From assembly GCF_001649575.2 (NCBI RefSeq), contig NC_051430.1:16638102-16702101 (forward strand): a stretch of 64,000 nt of DNA, in the 5' to 3' direction. Each line of letters opens with the position of its first letter. Positions within the stretch are counted from its first letter, which is position 1. This DNA is from Kryptolebias marmoratus. Lineage: Eukaryota; Chordata; Actinopteri; Cyprinodontiformes; Rivulidae. A model generated the notes under the pieces. It was not told where the DNA came from, did no database searches, and saw only the letters and a program-made list of their open reading frames with translations. This document shows positions 1-13,976 of the stretch, one piece after another. The translations under genes and the position numbers were made by a program.

Positions 1-328
1 GACACACCTGATTAAATAGGAAACATCAACCTGCTGGTTTACCCACGTGCCTAATGAAAAATTTGACATACAAGACTACTTTCTTCCTAAGGCAGCCAGC
101 AGGTTGCTAAATAAAAGAAACTCTCAGTGGAATGATGAGCATGTCAGTTTTAAAGAGCTTTACTTTTTATCTGAGGAGCACTGATACACAGTTGAAACAG
201 TTACTTGAATATTGTGAAATCTATCAAGTGTCAAATTTGGACGAGTTCCTGAATCTGCAATACAGAAAAAGAAAAACTCTTTGCTGATTGTGTTGCTGAG
301 CCCAAGGTGACATATATTCTTCCTTTAA

Positions 329-330
<2 letters not shown>

Positions 331-364
<34 letters not shown>
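331..364. repeat. (AC)n microsatellite
   Basis: About 17 uninterrupted AC units read directly. Apparent cysteine/valine-rich open frames over this site come from the repeat and are not genes. Confidence 0.97.
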
Positions 365-366
<2 letters not shown>

Positions 367-3300
367 GCAACAGGATCTCGGTGGTGAACAGATGAAGGTA
401 TCTTCCCTGCACTCGTCTTGGCACTGTGCAGAAGGACCCAGGGGGTGCTCTCTCTCTCTCCTCTGTCTTCAACACCCACCCAGACAAACACACACACTTG
501 TGCTGACACACAGTAATTTGTGCTACATATTCGAGAAAGAACTCACTGAAAGGTCACAAAAGGGCTAAAATGTGCTTCCACTTTCTGGTTCAGCCCGGAG
601 AGAAAATTGATTCATATATTTTAAACATTTAATCATTAAACATTTCTCTGCTGACCTGAAGATTAAAACCTAGTGAATTGTTCAGGGAATTTTTTTTTCT
701 TCTTCTTTTAGCTGTGATTTCAGGTGTAGTTCAGCGTTGCACGTGGTCGAAAGAAATCCTTGCTCTGGTTTAGTTTATGCTTCACCTTCCACCCCTTGAT
801 GTGTTCTCATCCCAGCTCAAAGAGAGGTATAAAAAGAAATGTCAGAAACATTTCTCTTAGTCTTTCAACCCTTGTGCCCATTAACACTTAGCGCTTGGCG
901 TAATTGTGATTTGAATGTAACCCCAAATCTGTTTAATGAGAGCAATGATCCACAGAGGGAGCACAGGTAAAGTGCTTTTAACGAGAGGGCCCTTATTTTA
1001 CCAGCCGCCGAGGAGGAGAGAGGAGCGGAGCTGCTATTTCACATTCAGCTTCAAAGCAGCGCTTCAAATTGTGTCGACGAGACTTCATTTTCTCTTATCT
1101 GAGTGTGTATAGGTCCTCCACGGAGAGAGTGCACCGAGTGAAAATGTGAGGGGACGGCGGGTGAAGATGTATAGAGCACACAGCGCCACAGACAGTCAGG
1201 AAGACTCAAATTAGATGAATATGAGAAATGGAGGAAATTGTTGGACATTACAGCTGCATGCTCATGAGCGTGGCTCTACAGTTATGTCCTCCTCCAGACC
1301 GACCTTGAGAGATGCTTTATAGCATGGGGGAAGTCTATCATTGTCATTTTCCTGGGGCTTTGCTGGTTTTACAAAGACTTTATATCATAACTAGAGCTTC
1401 GCTTTGAGTTTTAGACGGTTTGACATGATGTCTTGCAACATTTTCACACCAGCATTTTGATTTATTCCTTAGTTAATTAGAATATTTTTTTCTTTTATTA
1501 CTGTTTTATTTCTTTTAAATTTCAAGTAAAGCAAAATAGTTTCCTCTGGTGTTGTAAAAAAATACTTGATAAATACATTTTAGGTGGTTTTCTCACAGAG
1601 AAGTTACAGATGTGGGTTTTTTTTGTTTTTTTTTAGAAATGATTTTGGTCACTGTACTTAGAGACCTTGGTTTATTTTTCTCACAAAATAAAAAGTAAAC
1701 TGCCACAAATTACAAACTAGGTGGTCAAATGTAATGCAATAAAAAACACAACCGGTGAGCTTTCATGCAATCTAGCCTTTATATTTTGTAAATTTCTTAA
1801 AAGCTGCTGCTGCCACTGCAACTAAAGTGTCACCCGAAGGCGTCATTGTGAAATAAACGTTGCGCATAACTGCTGTAAATTTACTGACAAGATATTTCCT
1901 GCTGCATTGTTTGCCGTCTTCTTTGCACATGTGCACAGGGATGACACTGTGAAACACAAAGTAATTCACTGCCTCTAGATTTGTACTATTTCATTTATAC
2001 CACAAGCATACATAAAATAAACATTTATATAGTTGTAAAAATGACAAACCCAAAAGTCAAATAGCCAAAAATTGACCCCGAAACACCCTTCCTTGACTTT
2101 TGAATAGGAAAGGAATTGAACTAATAGCATGTGTTAAACAGCATTTATAAAGTAGACTGGCAATATTAAGACATGGGTTTGCAGGGGAAAACGCAACAAA
2201 CACTGTGAGCTGTAGAAAAGTTGTCTCTCTGACATGGAGTTCTCTACAGAATATTCTAGAGGGTTGATCAAGTCAGGTCATGCAAGACATGTTCAGTGTT
2301 GTAATGGGTTGGCTCTAAGATGGCTCTCTGGTTGTAGATAAGCAAAGTAGTTGCAGGAACTGCTGGAACATCATCTAGTGGACTGATATTGAAGGACCCA
2401 ATCTGTTCTTGTTTCTTCCTGTATTGGTGCTGTGATAAAATTCTGAACTATGTCAGACGTGCTTTGTTTGTTTCTTTGTTTTTGAATGTCAGGTTAGGGG
2501 TTTTATGTCCGACCTGTGGGTCTCTCAATGATACACATATTTTTTTTATTACTTTCCTGCAAAGTAGATTAGCTACAGTGTCAGCTACTGTATGAGCTAC
2601 CTCAGCTAACACAAGTATTTATGATTTCAAATGAGATTTTGGACATAAAAAACAAAAACTATCCAAGTATTTTATTCTAATTTGTTTCTAGTCTAGAGGA
2701 ATAAAACAAGTCGTGGTAACTTTTCTATAGTACAGAGTATATCTGAAATGAGGTCATTTGCTAAAATGCACATGTAGCGAGAACAAAATCAACTTTTAGC
2801 TTGACGACGTGTGTGCGCATTTGCTTTTGTTTTTAAATAAGACAAAAACAAATGGTTGCATTTGACTCAGTTTTGTGGAAAAACCATCAAATGTACACAA
2901 GCATATTTAGACTCCTCTCTTAAACTGATGGGTTTCCATAACCTAGTGATTTAAACCATAGGGAACTAAAGCCAATTTGAATGCCCTCCCCTGATACAAC
3001 AAAGCATCTCGGACTGGAGAACTACTGCTGGAAACCTTTGAGGTTGGATTGAATGAATGAAAAAAGAGAAAATGTCACCAATTCCATCTTCGAAGATTTC
3101 AGATAGAGAGTCTGACAATGAAGGTACATCAAAGGGAAAAACGCAGACCCCACAGTCTTCAAAAGGCACCGTGAGCACATACGGGGTTATTAAATAGATG
3201 AATATTGACAGGGTTTTTCCTATTTCGGGTGAACGGCATCTCAGCCATATATCTCCTCAGATCCAACAAGAGCTAAGAGATGGCAAGCACAGCCAAGGCG

Positions 3301-4649
3301 CTCTCCTCCTCCTCCTCCCAGCCATTCACAGCAGTCTTAATTGACAAGCAAAACCACACAACGGCTCATACCCACACCTCCCCCTCCGCACACCTCCCCG
3401 CTGCTAACTTTGCCCACTGGACCGAGCTGTTGCTGAGCCAGTCAGGAGAGGTTTTGTTTGCTGAACTGCGATACGTCCTTCAGCACTTTGGCCCCATTCA
3501 TCTCACCAAACAATCCCCCTAAGAATTTAACTGGTGGGCAAACACACAGTACATGGGTAATGAAGGGGGCACCTTGGCTGTCGGTGTGAATATTTACCCT
3601 GTCATCAAAGGAGGGGCATGCATATAAATTTATCCCTGCCCTTCCAAGTTCAGGTTCAGGGTTTGGAGGTGCGGGAGGCGAAGCGAGAAAGACAGCCAGT
3701 GAATAGTCCTCAGATCTAACAGCCTATGGAATGTGATGGAGCTTTAAACATATGGAGTATGATAGAAAATTAGCTTGGTTTGTAACTCTGCGAGCACGCA
3801 GAGGTTGTTTAAAATGTCAGATTCATGAATAAATACATTTGAAAATAAAATGGCACCCTCCCACGCAGCGGGGCTATTTGACAGGAGATGTGTAGAAACA
3901 CTGTAGTGCATCCAAAGCACACAGGACTTTTTTAACTGTGTATCTAAAGGTTTGTGCCCTCTTCCTGCACTGAAAATGAAACAAAGTTTGGTTTTGAGTT
4001 TCGCAGAAAGTTGTGACCTTTTCCGCTACATTCTGTTCTGTTGTTTAACACTCAATAAACAATCCCTATTCTGTTGTTCAACACCTGATAAACTCAATTC
4101 GTGAGGGGCCAGGAAACAATTCTGCTAAGGAGAGAGGCTAGAAAATAGCTGCAATCAGCCAGCAGATTGCAGTGTTTTTGTCTGTGATTTGGAAGAGTGG
4201 AAAGATTCCATCTGGCTAGTTTTGTGGCTGATATGCTACTGGTAATATGTTCAGCCTAGGTAAACTTGCAATGGGATGGATGGACGTTTTATTGAAACTT
4301 GTGGATATAGCACTCAGGAGCTTGCATGGTCTATTGGCCGCAAACAAACAGCACTTTTCAGGTTTACTCCATGTGTAACAAGCTCCTCTATCAGCCAGTT
4401 CTTCTTCTTCTTCTTCTTTTCTAAAACACACTCAGCTTTGAATATATTGTTGCTGCATATGTGGGCTCACAATTGCTTTGGACAGTTGGCAAAACTGCAC
4501 CAATGGGAAAGCGTTAACTGATAAATTGCAACACAGGCTCATCATGGGACATGAGTGCTGGAAAGGATCGTTTGAAGCCGTTGAAGTAGGGTTCTGCAGA
4601 GCTGTTATCAACAGTCAGTGTCTTCCCTGCAATGCACAGCGCTCAGAGT

Positions 4650-5101
4650 CCTCTTGGTTTGGAGAATCAGAGAGAAGTTCTGGCTGGAGAGCCAAGCTAG
4701 TTACAGCGATAGCAAAGCAGATTTCAAAAACGCCAATATAACCATGTTTGCTTGAACAGCTATCAAAATGTTGATTTGAACACTGGTTTTCTAGCTGAGT
4801 ACATCCAAAATAGGTTAAAATCAAAACAACTGGAATTCTATTCAGAAGATAACTCCAGTTGTTTTTGTTTGTTTTGCAACACGTTTCCCATGCAACATTA
4901 CTCATAATGACTGCAGAGCAATATTCATATACTTCTATGTAAATAATTATTTAATGCCAAAGTGACTGCAGTGTAAGATTTGTAAAATATTGTATTTGCA
5001 TGAACCGCTGTTAAATTTTTGAAATCTGCTTTTGCATTGTCCTCAGTCGAGCTGGCCATTAGCTCGGCTCTCTGGTCAGACTTCTCTCTGATTCTCCAAA
5101 C
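4650..5101. repeat. fold-back (MITE-like) element
   Basis: Two stretches about 400 bp apart are inverted copies. The block at 4657-4677 is the exact reverse complement of 5081-5101 (21 bp). Further in, 4715-4730 is the reverse complement of a block at about 5016-5033 (16 bp), and weaker similarity lies between. The arms are about 90-100 bp and the centre is AT-rich. This is the shape of a palindromic non-autonomous DNA transposon or fold-back element. No target-site duplication or family could be assigned. Confidence 0.55.
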
Positions 5102-6285
5102 TGAGACATCTCATTGTCTGTCTACTGCAGGTAAGAAACTGACCGCTGATAAAAACTCCACAGAACCCCACTTCAAAAACCCAAACTATTAATTATTTTA
5201 TGTGCAATCAACAGACTTTTTTTCAGGGGGAAAATCTAGAAAATATTAGATTCAAGAGGACACATTTAATTTTTGTTATATTAAAAAAAAAACTAAAATT
5301 TCCATCCTACAAAATTCCACCAGAGACAGTGTCGGCGTGATTTGCTGCTATTTTAGTTTTTTATTTAACGCTGCAAAAACAGAAGCACATATGCAGAAGC
5401 ATATGTGTTGTATTTGTCGAGGTGGAGGAGGTCTTTCACTCCCATCATCTCTCAAAGCTAGCGAGCTCACAGCCCTCTCAGATCAACAAAGCCCCCGTTG
5501 CACATTACTGTACATGTCGACGCAACTGAAAAAGAAAACAGACTCCTGAGAACCCATCAGAGACCCTGAAAGATACGAGCAGGATTACATTAAAAAAGGA
5601 TGACCTTATTATAAGTAGGAATGAGGGTTATATTTTTTTTTTTTCTGGCATGAAGGCAGAGAAAAAGGTGATAATGGCAGGATGATATGTTTTATTTATT
5701 CATTTTCGGGATATCTAGTTATTATTCAATAGCTGAGTGTTTTGGCTTCAAATCACACCTTGTGTCAACAAGAGGCAAATGTAAATGCACATCTGCTTAG
5801 CGAGGAAAAGCACAAGGTAGGATTTGTGTTAGCACTGCAAAAGCATACTGCAAGTTAAACACATTTACTAAATGTACCCAAAGCAAACACAGAAAAATTA
5901 CAAAAGGGTTCTTATCAGAATATTGGGCAAGTATTGTTTATGAAAATCATTGTGCAGTTTACAATGAAATGCTCCTGTGAATAAAAGCACCTGTGATTGG
6001 ACAGACTAAAGTGACAAGATCGGTTCGTCAAGCTTTATTTTAACATTTATATGACGTGTGTTAATTTCATTATGTAATCTAAGAACATTGTCCTTATATT
6101 TTGTGGCTTACTGGATTTTTATGGTATGATTTCTTTTTCTTGTCCTGTTAAAAACACTGTAGAATTATTCAGTTTTATTGTCTGCTTGCACAATAAGGTA
6201 TACATAAAACAAGAGAGCAGACAGCACTGCCAATGTGTAAAATAATCATTTTTATTTTTACACAAACCTGCTAAAGTCAAACATG

Positions 6286-6286
6286 C

Positions 6287-6319
<33 letters not shown>

Positions 6320-6360
6320 CTGCTCACTCTCTCTCTTTCTCACACACTCACACACACATG
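6286..6360. repeat. (CT)n/(CA)n compound microsatellite
   Basis: A CT-rich tract with short interruptions is followed by CACACA units. A serine/leucine-rich open frame over it is a by-product of the repeat. Confidence 0.9.
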
Positions 6361-6384
6361 CACAAACAAAGCCTTTTGTACTGT

Positions 6385-6750
6385 CTTCCACGCCAGTACT
6401 CCTCTAGGGGCCAATACTGTGCTCCAAAGCCCTTTAGAGGGGCAGCAAGCCGGAAAATGACCCCATGCTGTCCCCGCTCGCCTCAGCCCCGCCTGGTTAC
6501 GCCCGTTTCCCAGGGACCCGCTGAGGGTCCAATGCCCCCAGGCCTCCCTCTCACACCACTCTACCTCCTGGGGCCAAACGTTAACAGGGGCTCCTGGCTG
6601 CGGACAATGGCTACCGAGAGACGTGGGAAAGAAATGTCACAAGGCTCTCTGACAACCAAAGTTCGACCCCCTGACCTCAAAGGCTGGTCCCACTGGGCCT
6701 CTTTATGTAAACACGGGGTTTCCAAAGAAAAGCATACTCTGTGTTAATCA
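6385..6750. other. GC-richer non-coding island
   Basis: Base composition changes sharply from AT-rich flanks to a GC-rich block with CCCC/GGGG runs and a TGACCTCAAAGG motif that resembles a nuclear-receptor half-site arrangement. An open frame of about 154 codons crosses it, but its protein is not recognisable and the frame begins inside a CT microsatellite. It may be a conserved non-coding element, which cannot be tested here. Confidence 0.35.
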
Positions 6751-8393
6751 GATTCATAACCCATGTGAGAAAATACAGAAAAGCTGAGGTGTGGAAAACT
6801 TAGATTTCTGCTGGTGGTGACCTACGCACCATAGAGAAGAAATTTTTGTATATTTATAATTTTTTCTTGTTTTTTTTGTGTATTTGTGCATTGCAAATTG
6901 AGTCTAAACAATTTTATTATTCATTTTAAATTTTTCGAGGGGGTAATAGTCCTTACTTGTTACATTTCAAAAATTCCTTTGTCCTTAGTTAATCTCAAGT
7001 TCAGGGCAAAGAACTGAAAAGACTTCTGTTTGAGCTTTCAGACACATTGTAAACAGTCCTGGTCATTTAACCTCCGACCTTCTGACTCCTCAATCTGTCC
7101 ACTACCCACTTCATATGGGACAAGCGGGTCAAATGACGATATGGTCAGCCATGCTACGCCTTCCGAGGGGAGGGGGGGCAACACTGTGTGGACACAAGCA
7201 GGGTGGCTACTGTGTAATGGCCCGAGGGGCAATTTGTTATAGAATGTGGGTTAACAAGAGAATGATTGGTGGCACGCAATGGTTGATTCAACCCTGTAAT
7301 CCCAGGCATTTACTGATTTTGGATAAGGTTTGAGCTCTGAAGTCATAATTTAGTTTGTTCTATCCTGTCATACTTGAAGATTTCCTTTTTTGTTTGTATA
7401 AAACAGGACATACCACCTAAACTGACTGGTACTATAATCAATTTGCTATACAAAAAATAAATTGCATGCTTATGATTTGGGATCTTTTGAACAAATTACA
7501 CTTACTCCATGTTGTTTCGTGTGATCAGCACCACTTGAGGTCCCAATAAACTGGTTTTAGTGGTGTTTTCTGTTCTAAGGGTCACATCGTGTCAGTGATG
7601 GGCAGTGAGGCAGCTGGTCACTCCATCCACAAACAATGGTCCTAATCTGTTTTAAAAAGTCTCTTAACAGGGTTCTATTGATGACCCTGTTGGTATGAGA
7701 TTATGAGTGTGGGTCAGACCTCTGTGGTCACCAGGGGTCAGAGTTCACAAACCAAACATCATGACCTCGTCCCCAGGAGACTTGTGCTGATGAACTCCCA
7801 ATGCTAGTTAGTGGACATCATTAACAACTTGGGCTGGACAACTGAAGGATTGATGATCTTGCACGGGATAGGACCCTAACCTTTTGTTATGACCTGAAAG
7901 TGAGAACAAGGAGCATAGATTGCAAATAATTGGGATCTTCCATCAATAAATATGTGATTATGGGTGGGTTGATTTCCTGACAACAATGACATCTTGTTTA
8001 CTAGAGCTACTAACAGTGGTCTTCTTGGGTTTTACATATAGAGGTTTGAGGCAGAGAAGACCAAATCATAGTCCTTTTATGTCCAGTCAAACAGCATGCA
8101 AGAAATTACACTATTGTGAAATTATTGCAGTTTGAAAAGGGAGCAGACATAATCTTTGCAAATCCACAAAATTCATGGTGGAAAATATTAACTAACTCCC
8201 TAAATGTGATATTTAGAGCAACAGTCTTTAAAACTGAGCAGTTTTTACTGCTGATGTCAGATGTAACTATTCTGCATGAAATTAATTAAAAAGCCGTAGA
8301 TGCAGCATAGCTTGACTGAAAAACTCAGTTATTATGTTTCACATATCTGCTTTCAAATTTGCATGGTGAGTTTCCTTTCAAAGAGCATTTACT

Positions 8394-8457
8394 CATCCAT
8401 CCATCCAAACTTTTTTTTTTACAGTTTTTGCAAAATGTTTGGATGGATGGATGGATG
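8394..8457. repeat. CATC/GATG inverted repeat (hairpin)
   Basis: A short CATC tract ending in CCAAAC is followed, after a T-rich spacer of about 28 bases, by GTTTGGATGG and further GATG units. The two arms can pair over about 16 bp. Confidence 0.8.
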
Positions 8458-9139
8458 AACAGTTTGATATCTGCCTTCTCCACCTTATTCCAGCCTCCTC
8501 TGTATTAAATATAACCACCACCATAGCTGGATGCAAACCCTAAACCTACACAACTTGTGAGCGTAGGTGAGATGCTGCATTGTCCCATGTCTCCTTGTAA
8601 CCCCATTGATCATAAATCTGCCTGCATGTCCTGTGATCGTTTATGAGCACTTTACATGAAGATCACTCCCACAAACAGCGCCCTTCAGCTCGTAATGAAA
8701 GCCAAGCATCAAAGTTAAAGATCAATGTCACGACAGGGATTGCTTCCATGCATATAATCTTATATGTACAGAGGACCTCCAGAGGATCTTGATGCATAAC
8801 AGTGTGATACATTTTGATTTGTTATTGGTAGCTGTATACATGTTTTGAAACTCAAAAAAATGTATCTAGTGTAAAATGTGTCCCTAAACTTTTTGTTAAA
8901 TGTTAGAATAAGAGGAATTTATCAATATAAAGGTGCAAATCTGTTAAGATAGACTGAATTCCCAAATTGGGGCATGCTTTCAGCCTGTAGGTGAGGTCAA
9001 GGGTTAAATGACTGAGGTCAGTCAGGCTTGAACCACTGTTTAGGGACCTCTCAGATCAATGGAGGCTTGTTGAACATGTGGATGGATCAAAGAGGGAGCA
9101 AGTGTCAGAAGCGTTGATTGGTCTGTGATGGCTGTTGCA

Positions 9140-9169
9140 AAAGAAAGAAAGAAAGAAAGAAAGAAAGAA
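9140..9169. repeat. (GAAA)n microsatellite
   Basis: Six to seven GAAA units read directly. Confidence 0.95.
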
Positions 9170-9990
9170 CTGTGAACATATTTCACGCCCACACTAAAAC
9201 CAGCAATCAGTGCTTTCATGTAATTTAGAACATTATGAAGGCTGGGCCTGTGGAGATTTTAATTCTGAATTTGTTTAAAAAGACTTAACTTTTAACTCTA
9301 ACCCTAACTTCATCAAACATGAAATGTAGAAGATTTTTAACTAATAAAATCTAAGTATTTGTTAGCCTATCAATTCATTCCTCAATAAACTATGTAGACT
9401 GAATTCATAAACTTTTCCATGGCTTTTATCTCTTCCAGTTTCTTTGAAAGATTTGCTCTGTTGTTTTTCTTGAGAATACTGCCAGAAAAAAAACATATTA
9501 AAACCCATCATTTTTATTATAGCAATAACCTATTTCATTCCTTTTACCTCCAACAAATCTTGACTGTCTGGTGTTGAGCTGTTTTTGGAAGCAGGCTTAG
9601 CCCTGGCTGTGCCCAGGCTGCTACAAGCTCAGATTAGCGCCCCACTCTCTGGCCTCACCCGCAGATGAAAACTCGTCTCCCCTTTGCCTACTTTCATCTA
9701 TGGCCAACATTCCAGCCAAGCATACCCTATGGTTCCTCACCCTTGCCTTCTCTTATCCTCTTCTTCCTCCTGCCTCTGCTTTCTCTGTCATGCAGGGGAA
9801 CCAAGAATGGCATGCAGGGACAAACTTGAGACCTTGGAAAAAAAAAAAAAAAAGAGGGAGAAAGAAAAAGAACGGAGGGGAAGGACACCGAGGGGTGGGG
9901 ATGGTGAAGAAGAAAGGAGGTGAGGGGAAAAAGAGAAATGCACATTGTACTTTTCAAATGGATGGGAAATGATTCGCTAGGATTTGCTGA

Positions 9991-11165
9991 CAATTATACG
10001 GTGGGGTTTAATCAATTCGGACCATTCACAGCGTGGAGAGGGCTGATCCCCCAGTACAAAGGAACAGACCATGGGAGGGCGGTACCTAAGAAAGCTCTGG
10101 CCTGGTGTAAGTAACATGAGGCAACACTCCCCTCCCCACACATCGCACTGCAGCATATGGCTCCTCTCTGAACTTATTAGCTGGCGGATTAAGGCCAATC
10201 GCAGAGACCCAAGGGCCTGTGGCTGCCTCCGCTGCACCCTCCCTCGGCCCCTCTTCACCCCCAGGAATGAGGCTGACTGACAAGGGGCATTGTGTTGGGC
10301 ACCTGAATTGCCACACCTCTCACTTACCCTGTCACACGGTGCAGTTTGATGAGGTTATTTGCCAGAGAGACCAGAATCCAGCCACAAACCCTGGAACCAC
10401 AGAAAACACTGTATAACACAAAGATTTCTCTTTGATGCTGCATCTGACCCACTCCCTTCAACAATTTCAACATCTTAATATTTTATAAGATAATTTTACC
10501 CTTTTTTTTATTTTAACACTCTCATAACACGAGCTCCAAATTAGCAAGCTGCTCAACTACGGAGTGGACTGAAAGCACCTGAATGTGAACACACAGATTA
10601 GCCCTGTAGATATGATGTCTAATTACCATCTCATTGCAACTCGACATGCAAGCTCAACGTGAGTGCAGACATGCTGAGAGAAAAAGCTTCATTTGACAGA
10701 GGTTGATTATAGGTCCATTATGCACAAAGTACTTAGTGATGGGCTGAGAGTAGGAATTAAGAGCTTGATGGCTACTGTGAGGGGACCTGGGCTGGAGTAC
10801 AGTGGGGTTAGCAGTCGACAGGGTCTTGGGTCTACAGGAGGCCGAGACTGGGGGAGGCTGTAGAGTGGTCTCTGGCCTTCCTGAGTGGTCATGGAGAGAT
10901 TTGACAAGAGAAGAGCCCCCCATTTAAGCCCTCATTTGATCTGGAAAGCGGCAGGTGATCCTCTGCCTCTTTTTGTGTCAGACCACAGGGGTTAGACGAC
11001 CCCGAGTGACTTGTCTTACCTGGCGCCCCTCAAGACGCCTCATTTAGTGAGGAAGAGGGACGCTAATTTTGCCTTGGGTATCCACCCATCGCTGAGCTCC
11101 ACACCTGGCCACCGGGTGGAGGGGTCAGCACCACACTGAAACAACAGGGGTGCCAGAGGCCTGCT
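9991..11165. other. GC-richer non-coding region
   Basis: Two GC-richer patches (about 10000-10400 and 10750-11165) are separated by AT-rich DNA. Overlapping open frames of up to about 93 codons occur on both strands, as expected in GC-rich DNA with few stops. None gives a recognisable protein, and no paired splice sites support an exon. Regulatory function is possible but not demonstrated. Confidence 0.4.
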
Positions 11166-12599
11166 TTGCTAATCCCATCACCAATGGGAGGGGATAGAGA
11201 ACCCAAAGGTCGGAGACTGAGCAGAGAAGCCATCTTTGTGGTTCATTTAGACAAGATTAGAGTCTCATGCTTGGAAATCACCAAGGTATTTTTGAGGAGA
11301 GACAGCTTTTGGTTTGTTCTGTGGCTACCTGTGACTGATGACCTTGCAGGTCTATCCACGACCTATACTCTTAAATGTGACAGTGGCCGTTTTATTGGCG
11401 ATGTAAAGTTGATCACAAAATCCTTTATGTGGCAAACATTTCCTTCAGTTCAAGGTCCTTTCCAAGAGAGGGCTTGTTTGTTTAATTGCAAGAGGTGATG
11501 ATCTTTAATACGAGAAGAAATCCTTCATTGAGTATGTGTATGTATCTGTATGCCCTATGCAGAACCCTTTCATGTGTGAGTGTCTTGACTGCAGGACTGT
11601 CTTTGTCTTTGACATCCAGTGATGTATGCTTTTTTTTTCAAAGCTTAGTCTTGCAAGACTACGCTTACATTTTTTTAAAACAAAAAGCTAAGACCCACGT
11701 ACAACTATACACATACAACTATGTTGCAGACATGTTGAAAAGTAAAGCTCACAGTCTGCTGGAATTTAAAAAAAAAAACTTAGATTCGAATGGGCAACTC
11801 GATCGTCAAATAATTTTCTCGCTCTCCTGATGCACCCACTTCAGCCCAATCAACACTTCGCATTGCACCAATTCTGACACTTTCTCACCCCAGACGACAC
11901 CTCAGGAGCATAGCTTATCTAATCAGAAGCTTTTCTTACAACAAAATTAGCCACAGTATGAGCGAGACATTTTTCGAGAGGTAATATGGCCACTGTTAAA
12001 CATGACGGTACAAACACAAATGTTCGTTGGGGACCCAAAGATATAAAATCTGAACAAAAATAAACTTGCAGGTAGCTGGGTTCATCTTTAATTCCATTTA
12101 TTTTTTAATGTATTAGTCAATGAGAATAAAAATCACATTAGAGCACACAGAGCTTGTGTGTGGTCACCATTAAACCCATGTTACGTTCAAGAGCATTTAG
12201 CAGAGGCTATTAGATAGCCATAGAGATAAAACCTTGAATAGAATCAATGTAAGGCCAAGTGTTAGCATTTCAGATTAGCTCTGTGCTGAACCTTGGGGTT
12301 CATTTGGCTGCATTTGCCTCCATTATTGACTGAATAAGCAGATCAGGCTGGCAGGGATCCATCTTTCTCTCCACACACCAGCGCTCTATCTCCATCTGAA
12401 CTTCCTCGAATCACGTTAGGCTGTCAAATCAGGTTAGCTACTCTTTAGCATCAAGCACACTTTTAATTCAAAGCATCACTTCATTGTCACCTGGCATGTG
12501 GGCATGCCAGAGACTGAGTTGTCAGTGCCTCTGCACTGATCCACATCCACTCGGGTCAGACATGCTGAGAAACCGGGCCCGTCTGATTGTGGATGCGTG

Positions 12600-12614
12600 C
12601 GTGTGTGTGAGTAG

Positions 12615-12651
<37 letters not shown>
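12600..12651. repeat. (GT)n microsatellite
   Basis: A long GT tract with one early interruption, flanked by GC-rich sequence. Confidence 0.95.
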
Positions 12652-12654
<3 letters not shown>

Positions 12655-13781
12655 ACGCGCAGCAGGTCGGGGTTGGACTGCGAGACATTTTAGGGTTGGA
12701 TGAGAAGAGTTACTGACAATCTTGGCAGTCCTTCACAATGACACGTGTGTTTGATGGTACACACGGCCCGTCATCGGCCCCAGTGACCCGGCGCTGTCAC
12801 CGAGGGTCGAGGGTGTGACAACGTTCTGCCGTTTGTGCTGTGGGGGGGAATACGCTCTGTTAAGGGTGGGTTGGAGCGGGCAAGGACAAGGGTGGGGGTT
12901 GGAGCTGAGGACAGAGGTTGCGTCGAAGCTGCCAGTCAGTGTTGGTGTTAAGGGGCATGGAAATCTACGCTTTCATCTGTGTTGTTAAAACAACTTTGAT
13001 ATTCTAATTTATGTAACTTTGATATTCTAATTTATCCTGGAAAACAAATAAGCCTTGGAAAATGCTTTTTTCCCCCTTGTGAAAAGAAAATATTTGTTAC
13101 ACTTTTGATTATTCATCTATGACCCACCTCAAATGAACATGACAATCAGACTTGTAGGGGCAACCTGTTCTTTCATTAACAAATGAGCGGGACGGCTACA
13201 GAACAGTGGCAGAAAACAGAGACGGCATTTCATAACTTTTAATAGATATTTTTTTTAATATTTGACAACAAATGTGACTGGGTTTTCTGACAACTCCCTG
13301 CCCTCCTTCCACTCGCTGCCTGCCAGGTACAATTAATGTCCAACTCTTTTCAAAACAGTTCTGAAGAGCAGAAAGATATAATAGGTGCAAATGAAAGAAG
13401 AGCGGCTGTGCAGTCGGAAGTTAGACGATGAATTTTCTCCCTTTGTCCCTGAGGACACACTTTTCTCAGTAAGAATAAATAAGAAAAAAAAATGTACAGA
13501 ACCGCGCTACAGAAGCTTGAACATGCACGAGTAAAAGCAGCTCCGAAATAAACTTACTAAAAATATACTTTAGCATGTCCTTTTTTCACCTCATTGGAGG
13601 CATTCATAATTGCAGGATTCCTTGAGAATCTCTAATGACTACACTGCCTTATAAATTGTTCTAATATCTTACTAATGCTTTTCTCCTTCCTTGTAGCATG
13701 TCTCTTATTCCTCAGTGACAATTTGTTGCACACTAAGGACCAATTATGCACTTGAGAATAACTGAGATGCACATTGTTCTG

Positions 13782-13819
13782 ACACACACACACGCACACG
13801 CACACGCACACACACACAC
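13782..13819. repeat. (CA)n microsatellite with CG interruptions
   Basis: A CA tract interrupted three times by CG, read directly. Confidence 0.93.
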
Positions 13820-13951
13820 TGAGAGGTGGAGTCAGGTGGTTGGAGTGTGTGAGGCTAATAACGAAAGAGTAGGAGGAAGAAGTGCATATACGAAAGTAAA
13901 AAGACTATAAGGTTTACAGTGGGTGTATAGGAAAATGTCTGGATCTAAATT

Positions 13952-13976
13952 TGTGTGTGTGTGTGTGTGTGTGTGT
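13952..13976. repeat. (GT)n microsatellite
   Basis: About 12 GT units. Confidence 0.93.

Larger units (their letters stand above)
1..6240. other. non-coding region, AT-rich, no gene recognised
   Basis: I see no exon that belongs to a recognisable protein family on either strand. Open frames here are short (under about 100 codons), and several run through simple repeats. The stretch holds an (AC)n microsatellite near its left end, scattered A/T runs, a small imperfect tandem duplication around 4030-4090 and a fold-back element at 4650-5101, listed separately. An enhancer or an unknown non-coding transcript cannot be excluded. Confidence 0.6.
6751..9990. other. non-coding region, nothing recognised except simple repeats
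   Basis: No exon-like block with a recognisable protein was seen. The stretch includes a CATC/GATG inverted repeat at 8394-8457, a GAAA tract at 9140-9169 and A-rich runs near 9840. Confidence 0.55.

Noticed and set aside
224..511. Cysteine/valine-rich open frames over the AC tract
   Set aside because: Their composition comes from the microsatellite.
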